NCBI GenBank assembly: GCA_014799675.1 | Contig: JAAVHM010000035.1 | Span: 4,771-11,139 of the forward strand | Length of the DNA stretch: 6,369 nucleotides | Direction of reading: 5' to 3' | Origin: Ruminococcus sp. | GTDB lineage: Bacteria; Bacillota; Clostridia; Oscillospirales; Ruminococcaceae | The notes under the pieces: model-generated | Told to the model about the DNA's origin: nothing | The model's database searches: none | What the model saw: only the letters and a program-made list of their open reading frames with translations | Translations under genes and position numbers: made by a program | In this document: piece after piece, positions 1 to 4,118 of the stretch | Layout: each line of letters begins with the position of its first letter | Numbering within the stretch: position 1 is the stretch's first letter

Positions 1-58
1 TAGGAAAAAATTTTATTAATTTTAATCACCCTTTTTAAAATTTTTATTTGCACGTATC
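1..58. other. AT-rich intergenic flank, no gene seen
   Basis: This short stretch is dominated by A and T runs and contains no convincing start codon with a ribosome binding site on either strand. It may belong to the flank of a gene beyond the left edge. Nothing further can be supported. Confidence 0.5.
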
Positions 59-139
59 TGTAGGGGCGGATTCTATATCCGCCCGTTTTAAATGTATCGG
101 TAATGTGCGCGGCGGGCGGATATAGAATCCGCCCCTACA
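59..139. repeat. REP/BIME-like inverted repeat with two 27-bp perfect arms
   Basis: Positions 59-85 and 113-139 are perfect reverse complements (27 of 27) separated by a 27-nt spacer. Each arm is also a hairpin: GGGCGGAT and ATCCGCCC are separated by 5 nt. One strand can therefore form either one long stem or two short GC-rich stems, the layout of paired REP (BIME) elements. Arms starting TGTAGGGGCGG resemble dispersed intergenic repeats I recall from gut clostridial genomes, but I cannot count copies from one window. The element lies 3' of the minus-strand regulator genes, so it could stabilise or terminate their transcript. No T-run directly follows the stem. No transposase is nearby, and I see no clear target-site duplication. 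Confidence 0.85.
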
Positions 140-163
140 ATTATTATACCAATAAATTAAAAT

Positions 164-346
164 TTATTTGCGTTCGGCTTCCATACGTTGCTCAACAGCT
201 TTTACAACATATGCGTTAAGGCTTTCTCCCTGCTTTTCGGCAGCGGCTTGAATATCCGCTTTTCTGCCTTTTTTAACTTGTATCGCAAGACGGTCATAAG
301 CTTTAGCATTATATTTATTGCTTGCCCTTGTTTGAGGTTTGCTCAT
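164..346 (-). CDS. small ribbon-helix-helix (Arc-like) DNA-binding protein
   Basis: This gene encodes 60 residues. The N-terminus is basic and polar. A short predicted strand (about 18-23, DRLAIQV) is followed by a basic turn (KKGRKAD) and two helices (about 29-38 and 41-57), with the turn KQGESLNAYV between them. That pattern fits ribbon-helix-helix proteins of the Arc/MetJ/CopG type, which bind DNA as dimers through the strand; many are antitoxins or small chromosomal regulators. The ATG at 346 is chosen because GGAGGCG at 353-359 sits 6 nt upstream; a TTG five codons earlier has no such site. The gene starts 20 nt after the HTH gene at 367-585 and is probably cotranscribed with it. Its stop codon lies in an AT-rich inverted repeat (151-168, 8-bp arms). 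No toxin-like partner is adjacent. The target is unknown. Confidence 0.75.
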   Translation of the reverse strand: MSKPQTRASNKYNAKAYDRLAIQVKKGRKADIQAAAEKQGESLNAYVVKAVEQRMEAERK

Positions 347-352
347 TTTAAT

Positions 353-359
353 CGCCTCC
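353..359 (-). promoter_or_regulatory. ribosome binding site fixing the RHH gene start
   Basis: GGAGGCG on the minus strand lies 6 nt before the ATG at 346. It overlaps the upstream in-frame TTG (361-359), which argues against that codon as the start. Confidence 0.8.
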
Positions 360-366
360 AAGCGAT

Positions 367-585
367 TTACTCTTGTTTTTCTTTATCCGGGACATATTCA
401 AGAATATCCCCGGGCTGACAGTCAAGCAATTCGCAAAATTTCGCAATTGTCCGCGTGTCGATGTCGCCGCCGTTTTTTATTTTTGTCAGCGTGGCTTGAC
501 CTATTATATTATTTTTCCGTATGGTATATGATGTTATGCCTTTTTGTTTCATTAAATTTAAAAGCTTTCCGTATACAATTGGCAC
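367..585 (-). CDS. XRE/Cro-C1-type HTH regulator (HTH_26-like), GTG start
   Basis: This is a 72-residue protein, nearly all of it a single helix-turn-helix domain of the small XRE class (HTH_26-like). A first helix lies around residues 5-14. The HTH is around 18-45, with GQATLTKIKNG as the recognition-helix region. The C-terminal CELLDCQPGDILEYVPD is a characteristic ending of this family. I place the start at the GTG at 585 because GGAGGTG (592-598) is 6 nt upstream and the resulting start, (M)PIVYGKLL, aligns with MPIKYKFNIL of the neighbouring paralogue. A longer reading from a GTG at 627 has no matching site. It lies 41 nt downstream of the paralogue and 20 nt upstream of the RHH gene, consistent with a three-gene regulator operon. 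It probably binds DNA as a dimer; its target is unknown. Confidence 0.85.
   Translation of the reverse strand: MPIVYGKLLNLMKQKGITSYTIRKNNIIGQATLTKIKNGGDIDTRTIAKFCELLDCQPGDILEYVPDKEKQE
385..437. repeat. direct repeat copy 1 (HTH gene 3' end)
   Basis: This 53-bp segment matches 651-703 with four mismatches. It encodes the C-terminal tail (CELLDCQPGDILEYVPD) of the first HTH gene and is far more similar at the DNA level than the rest of the two genes. Confidence 0.85.
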
Positions 586-591
586 AAAGTA

Positions 592-598
592 CACCTCC
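592..598 (-). promoter_or_regulatory. ribosome binding site fixing a GTG start
   Basis: GGAGGTG on the minus strand, 6 nt upstream of GTG at 585, selects the shorter start for the HTH protein and removes 14 residues that do not match the paralogue. Confidence 0.8.
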
Positions 599-626
599 GC
601 AAAATTATTATAACAAGTTTTAGTCA

Positions 627-854
627 CTAATTATTGTGTATAATATTATTATCAGGAACATATTCGAGAATATCTCCGGGCTGACAGTCAAGCAATTCGC
701 AAAGCCGTCCAATATTATCGGCTGATACCATTTCGCCTGTTCTGAATTTTTGCATTGTGCTTTCGCCAAAAATCTTTTCATTTCTAAGTCTTGTTGAACT
801 GTAGCCTTTTTCTTTTAAAGCCGCAAGAATATTAAATTTGTACTTTATCGGCAT
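627..854 (-). CDS. XRE/Cro-C1-type HTH regulator, paralogue of the next gene
   Basis: This 75-residue single-domain HTH protein belongs to the same small XRE class (HTH_26-like) as the gene at 367-585. Helix 1 covers about residues 6-16, the HTH about 19-46 (GESTMQKFRTG is the recognition-helix region), and the CELLDCQPGDILEYVPD tail is identical to that of its neighbour. The recognition helices differ (STMQKFRTG versus ATLTKIKNG), so the two proteins probably read different DNA sites or formed by duplication and divergence. The ATG at 854 follows AGAGGTG at 860-866 with a 5-nt gap. It is the first gene of the leftward set and is divergent from the plus-strand gene at 1011. The intergenic region between them carries paired palindromes, so this protein is the best candidate to bind them and autoregulate; this is inference. 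Confidence 0.88.
   Translation of the reverse strand: MPIKYKFNILAALKEKGYSSTRLRNEKIFGESTMQKFRTGEMVSADNIGRLCELLDCQPGDILEYVPDNNIIHNN
651..703. repeat. direct repeat copy 2 (HTH gene 3' end)
   Basis: This is the second copy of the 53-bp repeat found at 385-437, with four mismatches, encoding the same protein tail in the upstream paralogue. It suggests tandem duplication or local gene conversion. Confidence 0.85.
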
Positions 855-870
855 AATATCACCTCTAACT

Positions 871-899
871 ATTATATATTAAAATCTTATTAAAAGCAA
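871..899 (-). promoter_or_regulatory. predicted sigma-70 promoter for the HTH-HTH-RHH genes
   Basis: On the minus strand TTGCTT (894-899) and TATAAT (871-876) are separated by 17 bp. The predicted start of transcription would fall about 10 nt before the ATG at 854, giving a very short leader that may cut into the ribosome binding site at 860-866. That is unusual, and the real -10 may be slightly shifted in this AT-rich stretch. Confidence 0.6.
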
Positions 900-921
900 T
901 GTGTTTCTGCACAATTTACAA

Positions 922-968
922 CACCGTATTTGGTGAATTATGCTAATTGACACCCACCTCAAACGGTG
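922..968. promoter_or_regulatory. paired CACC-N6-GGTG palindromes, probable operators
   Basis: Two palindromes of identical form, CACC-N6-GGTG, lie at 922-935 and 955-968, a 33-bp shift (about three helical turns). Reading the second on the opposite strand, the two 14-mers agree at 11 positions (CACCGT-T--GGTG). The second extends to a 5-bp arm (CCACC/GGTGG, 954-969) and fills the spacer between the -35 and -10 of the plus-strand promoter. The first lies just upstream of the -35. Between them AATTA-TGC-TAATT (936-948) is a third inverted repeat overlapping the -35. This arrangement suits repression by a dimeric HTH protein, most simply one of the two adjacent XRE proteins. Binding itself is inference. 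Confidence 0.65.
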
Positions 969-975
969 GTATAAT
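947..975 (+). promoter_or_regulatory. perfect-consensus sigma-70 promoter
   Basis: TTGACA at 947-952 and TATAAT at 970-975 are separated by exactly 17 bp, which matches the consensus at all 12 hexamer positions. Transcription would start near 982, giving a leader of about 29 nt before the ATG at 1011. The spacer holds a palindrome (954-969), so such a strong promoter is probably kept under repression. Confidence 0.88.
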
Positions 976-1010
976 ATAATTAAAGTTCAACAAACAAAAG
1001 GAGAATTGCT

Positions 1011-1259
1011 ATGGAAATGCCAACATTGCAGGAGATATTCTACAACATGAACGGAGAGGAAATTTCCTCCCCCGAACTGGACGACGAAATGAGAGCCTTA
1101 TGCGGATTTGCAAGGCTTCTAAAGGAACAGAAAAAAATCAAAAAATTCGACGCAAAGCGAATTTGCACATCGGCGGAGGACGTTGCCCGAACCGCCAAAT
1201 GTGCAGGCTTCGCCCTCGGCTTTTCAGTCGCCGTAAGGCTTTTCATTAATAATTATTAA
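1011..1259 (+). CDS. small protein of unknown function, divergent from the HTH genes
   Basis: This gene encodes 82 residues with no enzyme motif that I recognise. The N-terminus begins MEMPTLQEIFYN. An acidic stretch (about 15-27) leads into a helical segment, ALCGFARLLKEQKKIKKF (about 29-46), rich in lysine at its end. A second helix follows (about 53-78), finishing in the hydrophobic GFALGFSVAVRLFI. The ending GF-LGF---RLFI resembles, by memory, small clostridial proteins of the DUF6809 type, but the match is weak and should be treated as a guess. The final helix is too short and mixed to call a firm membrane span. AAAGGAG at 997-1003 precedes the ATG by 7 nt, and a perfect-consensus promoter lies upstream, so the gene is clearly expressed under some condition. 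A 14-bp palindrome (GAGGAAATTTCCTC, 1056-1069) lies inside the coding region. It overlaps fabV by 4 bp tail-to-tail. Confidence 0.75.
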   Translation: MEMPTLQEIFYNMNGEEISSPELDDEMRALCGFARLLKEQKKIKKFDAKRICTSAEDVARTAKCAGFALGFSVAVRLFINNY

Positions 1260-1260
1260 T
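1245..1260. other. 16-bp perfect palindrome carrying both convergent stop codons
   Basis: ATTAATAATTATTAAT is its own reverse complement. The TTAA at 1256-1259 supplies TAA to the plus-strand gene and TAA to fabV on the minus strand. With only A:T pairs and no loop it is a poor terminator; I see no better one here, so the two transcripts may run into each other. Confidence 0.7.
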
Positions 1261-2437
1261 TATCTATGCTCGCAATGCCTATAGCCGTGTCGCAGTCCGC
1301 ATCATAGTCCACGCCGTCAGCTTCAAAGCCGAAAAGCATCGAAAAATCTTTGCGGTAGCCGTCCATATCGGCGTACTCTTTGATATTGCTGTCGGAAATC
1401 TTTTCCCAGACCTCGGCAACCTTTTTTTGAATATCATCACGCATTTCCCAGTCGTCGAGACGTATAAAGCCCTCGGAATCTGTCTTGACTCCGCCGTCAA
1501 AAAGCTTCTCCGCAAAAAGTCTCTGCATCTGTTCGATACAGCCCTCGTGCAAGCCCGCTTCTTTCATAACCTTGTAAAGTATGGAAATGTACAGCGGCAC
1601 AACGGGAATTGCCGAGCTTGACTGGGTAACCAGAGCCTTGTTTACCGAAACATAAGCCGTAACGCCGTCAATGGATTTTGTTATCTCCTTTGCGGTTGCG
1701 GCAAGGTGGTCTTTAGCCCTGCCTATCGAGCCGTCCTTGTAAATAGGGTGGGTAAGCTCCGGACCTATGTAGGAGTACGCAACCGTAACCGCGCCGTCCT
1801 CGATAGCGTCGGCGGCTTTAAGCGCGCCTATCCATTCTTTCCAGTCCTCACCGCCCATTACCTTTACAGTGGCGAAAATTTCCGACTCCGTTGCGGGTGG
1901 GATTGTTATCTCGGAAACCGTGTCGGTCTTGACGTCAATTGTCTTGTTGGTGAAATCGTCCCCCGTGGTTTTAAGCACGGAGCTGTAAACCGTCCCGTCG
2001 GAGGTGGTACGTCTCGGCGCGGCAAGACTGTATACAACCATGTCCACCTTGCCGAGATCCTTTTTAATAAGGGCGATCACTTCGTCCTTTATCTGCTGTG
2101 AAAAAGCGTCGCCGTTTATTGTTTTGGCATAAAGACCGTCCGCGTGAGCAAATTCCTCAAAAGCGGCTGTGTTGTACCAGCCCGCGGAAGCCGTCCTGCT
2201 GTCGCTGCCCTGCTTGTCAAAAATTACTCCGATAGTGGAAGCCCCGCAGCCGTAAGCGGCGGAAATTCTGGAGGAAAGACCATAGCCCATTGAAGCGCCT
2301 ATAACAAGGACTTTTTTCGGACCGTTTACTTTCCCCTTGCTTTTAACATATTCGATCTGGGACTTTACAATCTCCCTGCACCCAACAGGGTGAGCCGTTG
2401 TGCAGATAAATCCTCTTATTTTTGGTTTTACTGTCAT
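1256..2437 (-). CDS. fabV: trans-2-enoyl-CoA/ACP reductase FabV (TER family), NADH-dependent
   Basis: FabV/TER reduces trans-2-enoyl thioesters to acyl thioesters with NADH in the cytoplasm. It serves as the last step of type II fatty-acid elongation, or as the crotonyl-CoA reductase (EC 1.3.1.44) of butyrate formation. The 393 residues match the usual family length of about 395-400. The N-terminal ICTTAHPVGC precedes the Rossmann dinucleotide motif GASMGYG (47-53). AGWYNTAAF (85-93) is typical of the family. The catalytic pair follows the FabV pattern Y-x8-K: Y233 and K242 in IYKDGSIGRAK. Conserved substrate-side sequence follows (VNKALVTQSSSAIP, 265-278), and the C-terminus contains FGFEADGVDYDAD. 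The start at 2437 has AAAGGAAAG (2445-2453) 7 nt upstream. It has its own promoter downstream of the rnf terminator. Whether it acts on ACP or CoA substrates cannot be decided from sequence alone. Confidence 0.96.
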   Translation of the reverse strand: MTVKPKIRGFICTTAHPVGCREIVKSQIEYVKSKGKVNGPKKVLVIGASMGYGLSSRISAAYGCGASTIGVIFDKQGSDSRTASAGWYNTAAFEEFAHADGLYAKTINGDAFSQQIKDEVIALIKKDLGKVDMVVYSLAAPRRTTSDGTVYSSVLKTTGDDFTNKTIDVKTDTVSEITIPPATESEIFATVKVMGGEDWKEWIGALKAADAIEDGAVTVAYSYIGPELTHPIYKDGSIGRAKDHLAATAKEITKSIDGVTAYVSVNKALVTQSSSAIPVVPLYISILYKVMKEAGLHEGCIEQMQRLFAEKLFDGGVKTDSEGFIRLDDWEMRDDIQKKVAEVWEKISDSNIKEYADMDGYRKDFSMLFGFEADGVDYDADCDTAIGIASIDN

Positions 2438-2484
2438 ATATGATCTTTCCTTTCAAATTTTTTATACATTAAATAAACATAATA

Positions 2485-2513
2485 ATTATACCACATTATC
2501 CCTGAAAAATCAA
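2485..2513 (-). promoter_or_regulatory. extended -10 promoter for fabV
   Basis: On the minus strand TTGATT (2508-2513) and TATAAT (2485-2490) are 17 bp apart, and TGG immediately precedes the -10, giving an extended -10 (TGnTATAAT). It lies about 47 nt upstream of the fabV ATG and downstream of the rnfB hairpin, so fabV is likely transcribed independently of rnf. Confidence 0.75.
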
Positions 2514-2524
2514 GACAAAATTAA

Positions 2525-2548
2525 TGGAGCAAGTTTTACCCTGCTCCA
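2525..2548 (-). terminator. probable rho-independent terminator after rnfB
   Basis: Inverted repeat arms TGGAGCA (2542-2548 on the minus strand) and TGCTCCA (2525-2531) form a 7-bp stem around a 10-nt loop, 14 nt after the rnfB stop. The tract that follows on the minus strand (TTAATTTTG) is only moderately T-rich, so termination may be incomplete. Confidence 0.6.
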
Positions 2549-2562
2549 AAAAATTTGCGTAT

Positions 2563-3390
2563 TTAATTTTTGGCGGAAGCGTTTGCCGAAACCGCAGGCG
2601 CGCCGCAGATACGGATCACCTTTGAGGGACAAGCCGCCGCGCACTTTCCGCAAGCCGTACATTTGCTGTAATCAATTCTCGCAAGATTGTTTTCAACATG
2701 GATAGCGTCGTTTTCACACTTTTTCTCGCAAAGCTTGCAGCCGATACAGCCGCTTTTGCAAACGCTCCGCACGATACGTCCCACGTCCGTTGAGGAACAG
2801 CAAACGTCGATTTTCTTGTCAATGTCCCGAAGCACAATAAGCTTGTCGGGACATACCTTTGTACAAAGTCCGCAGCCTATGCACTTTGTCTTGTCAATGC
2901 GGGCAAGACCGTCCTTGACAACGATAGCGTTCTGAGGGCAGACCTTTGCACAGTCCCCGAAGCCGAGACAGCCGTGTGTGCAGACCTCCGAGCCGTTGTA
3001 GAAACGGTTCGCCGCCTTGCAGGACTGTACCCCCTGAAAAGTAAATTTGCTCTCCGTGGCGTTGCAGTCGCCGCTGCAAAGAACAACAGCGATCTGGGGA
3101 ACAACAGCCATTTCCTCCATGCCCATGACCGCGGATATCTTTTTAGCGCACTCCGCGCCGCCGGGCTTGCACATATTTGTTGGAACGCCGTTTTTCACAA
3201 TGGCGGAAGCGTAGTCAGCGCAGCCCGAAAAGCCGCAGGCTCCGCAGTTTACCTGTGGGAGGATCTCGTTTACCGCTTCAATGCGTTCGTCGGTTTTGAC
3301 TTCAAAGATTTTTGAGCAGACGGTGAGAAGCACTCCCGCCGCAAGACCAATTGCGCCGAATACAAGTATCGGCAGAATATATGTTGACAT
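2563..3390 (-). CDS. rnfB: Rnf complex ferredoxin-type subunit RnfB
   Basis: RnfB accepts electrons from reduced ferredoxin and passes them into the membrane part of the Rnf complex. The protein has 275 residues. One N-terminal membrane helix (about 4-26) is followed by the Fe-S domain motif NCGACGFSGC, with ligands C49, C52, C57 and C74. Several ferredoxin-like cysteine groups come next: C137/C141/C147/C151 (the RnfB-type CLGFGDC-AKVCP), C170/C173/C176/C180, C215/C218/C221/C225 and C244/C247/C250/C254. The multi-cluster C-terminal part is typical of clostridial RnfB. The ATG at 3390 is preferred over an in-frame GTG at 3399 because that GTG is itself the end of AAGGGTG (3397-3403), the ribosome binding site. 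It is the last rnf gene, 20 nt after the DUF2442-like gene, and is followed by a hairpin. Confidence 0.97.
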   Translation of the reverse strand: MSTYILPILVFGAIGLAAGVLLTVCSKIFEVKTDERIEAVNEILPQVNCGACGFSGCADYASAIVKNGVPTNMCKPGGAECAKKISAVMGMEEMAVVPQIAVVLCSGDCNATESKFTFQGVQSCKAANRFYNGSEVCTHGCLGFGDCAKVCPQNAIVVKDGLARIDKTKCIGCGLCTKVCPDKLIVLRDIDKKIDVCCSSTDVGRIVRSVCKSGCIGCKLCEKKCENDAIHVENNLARIDYSKCTACGKCAAACPSKVIRICGAPAVSANASAKN

Positions 3391-3396
3391 AAATAT

Positions 3397-3403
3397 CACC
3401 CTT
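3397..3403 (-). promoter_or_regulatory. ribosome binding site fixing the rnfB start
   Basis: AAGGGTG on the minus strand lies 6 nt before ATG 3390 and absorbs the alternative GTG start at 3399. Confidence 0.75.
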
Positions 3404-3410
3404 TTCTGAT

Positions 3411-3698
3411 TTATTGGAGAACAGTATTACCCTGTTTATACATCGTTTCAGGGTCAATGTCTATCTCGCCGTCATTCCAGACGGCAGTTCCGTAATCAAT
3501 ATAAACGCCCTTGAAAACCTCGGGGTCGGACAGCGGCTTGAACACTGGCAGTTTGAGCAGCGGTTCTACATCAAAAATTTTTGTTTCGCCTGTGCTGAAG
3601 CGCAGCCAAAGGTGATAGTTTTCCAACGGACGCACACCGCATATGCTTATGACCGGTTCGGGTTCTCCCGCATAAACAATATCATTAATAATATACAT
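3411..3698 (-). CDS. DUF2442-like small protein, partner of the DUF4160-like gene
   Basis: This 95-residue protein matches the DUF2442 pattern as I know it: LWLRFSTGETKIFDVEPLL (30-48), PVFKPLSDPEVFKGVYID (51-68), then AVWNDGEIDIDPETMY (72-87). The ending W-ndGeiDi-PE--Y is the strongest signature. The function of the family is not established. Genes for DUF2442 and DUF4160 proteins are often neighbours in bacteria, which has led to the idea that they work as a pair, possibly toxin-antitoxin-like; that is not shown here. ATG 3698 is chosen over a GTG at 3707, which is part of the ribosome binding site AAGGTG (3705-3710). That site overlaps the TAA of the upstream gene, so translation of the two is probably coupled. 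It lies only 20 nt before rnfB and therefore sits on the rnf transcript. Confidence 0.85.
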   Translation of the reverse strand: MYIINDIVYAGEPEPVISICGVRPLENYHLWLRFSTGETKIFDVEPLLKLPVFKPLSDPEVFKGVYIDYGTAVWNDGEIDIDPETMYKQGNTVLQ

Positions 3699-3704
3699 AT
3701 TTTT

Positions 3705-3710
3705 CACCTT
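3705..3710 (-). promoter_or_regulatory. ribosome binding site overlapping the upstream stop codon
   Basis: AAGGTG on the minus strand shares two bases with the TAA (3709-3711) of the DUF4160-like gene and lies 6 nt before ATG 3698. Ribosomes finishing the first gene are placed to start the second. Confidence 0.7.
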
Positions 3711-3975
3711 ATTTCAACGGAGCGATTTTCTCAACGGGTTTGCCGCGTACAGCGTTATTCCATGCGCGGTACAGTTCCTCCTCGTGAATTGCAAGCCATG
3801 CGGCAACAAGCTTGAACTGCTTCGTGGGAAGGCTTCCCGCCAGAAGTTCGCCGTCTATTCCCACGGAAGCTTCATATTCATTGTAATACGCATGGACATG
3901 GGGCTTATGGTGTTGATTATCGTCCATAAAAATCATTTTTATAACAATATTATAAAATCTGCTCAATTCAGGCAT
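3709..3975 (-). CDS. DUF4160-like small protein within the rnf operon
   Basis: This 88-residue protein starts MPELSRFYNIVIKMIF and continues with DDNQHHKPHVHAYYNEYEA (18-36), matching the DUF4160 hallmark of a histidine-rich P-H-x-H-A-x-Y motif (H22, H23, H26 and H28 here). The middle GIDGELLAGSLP (39-50) and the ending LVAAWLAIHEEELYRAWNNA (56-75) also fit the family. The histidines could bind a metal or act in catalysis, but no activity is established for this family. AAGGAG (3983-3988) is 7 nt before ATG 3975. Upstream lies a 12-bp perfect palindrome that may serve as an operator. It is followed directly by the DUF2442-like gene with a coupled start. Its place between rnfA and rnfB, which are normally adjacent, is unusual. 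Confidence 0.87.
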   Translation of the reverse strand: MPELSRFYNIVIKMIFMDDNQHHKPHVHAYYNEYEASVGIDGELLAGSLPTKQFKLVAAWLAIHEEELYRAWNNAVRGKPVEKIAPLK

Positions 3976-3990
3976 TTTAATACTCCTTAT

Positions 3991-4002
3991 TTACATATGT
4001 AA
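3991..4002. promoter_or_regulatory. 12-bp perfect palindrome upstream of the DUF4160-like gene
   Basis: TTACATATGTAA is its own reverse complement and lies a few bases upstream of the gene's ribosome binding site (3983-3988). On the minus strand a weak promoter-like pair, TTGCCT (4019-4024) and TACATA (3996-4001) with 17 bp between, overlaps it. The pair of genes may thus have a private, self-repressed promoter in addition to rnf read-through. The -10 match is poor (3 of 6), so this is tentative. Confidence 0.4.
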
Positions 4003-4087
4003 GAAATTCAGAAGCAAGAGGCAAGAATTACTTACCCGCCCCTTGATATGGGCTTTGCAAAGTAAATTTATGCCGCTTTTTACTGTG

Positions 4088-4118
4088 GGGTAGACAAGGC
4101 TGTAGGCACTGCCTACCC
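4088..4118 (-). other. competing hairpins at the end of rnfA
   Basis: GTAGGC (4111-4116, minus strand) pairs with GCCTAC (4102-4107) around a 3-nt loop, forming a tight stem. Alternatively GGGTAG (4113-4118) pairs with CTACCC (4088-4093), enclosing that region. The two structures share bases and exclude one another, and both include the rnfA stop codon (4113-4115). No T-run follows either stem, so this is more likely an RNA processing, stability or attenuation site than a classical terminator. Confidence 0.5.

Noticed and set aside
135..160. TGGTATAAT on the minus strand as an extended -10 promoter reading leftward into the repeat
   Set aside because: No credible -35 at the right distance and no gene downstream within the window.
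164..346. RHH protein as antitoxin of a classic toxin-antitoxin pair
   Set aside because: No toxin-like gene is adjacent on the same strand; downstream there is only the repeat element.
586..627. N-terminal extension of the HTH protein from a GTG at 627
   Set aside because: No ribosome binding site; the extension does not match the paralogue, and a strong site serves the GTG at 585.
1427..2101. Plus-strand open frames of 64-131 codons inside fabV
   Set aside because: They lie opposite a clear FabV coding sequence and have no recognisable domain or good start site.
2687..3315. Open frames on both strands overlapping rnfB
   Set aside because: They are out of frame with a protein whose cysteine motifs are fully preserved; arginine- and serine-rich composition is typical of shadow frames.
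4038..4053. Weak inverted repeat GCCC-N8-GGGC between rnfA and the DUF4160-like gene, with a passing likeness to the REP-like arm at 59-139
   Set aside because: Only 4-bp arms, and the flanking bases do not follow the REP arm; not enough to call a degraded copy.
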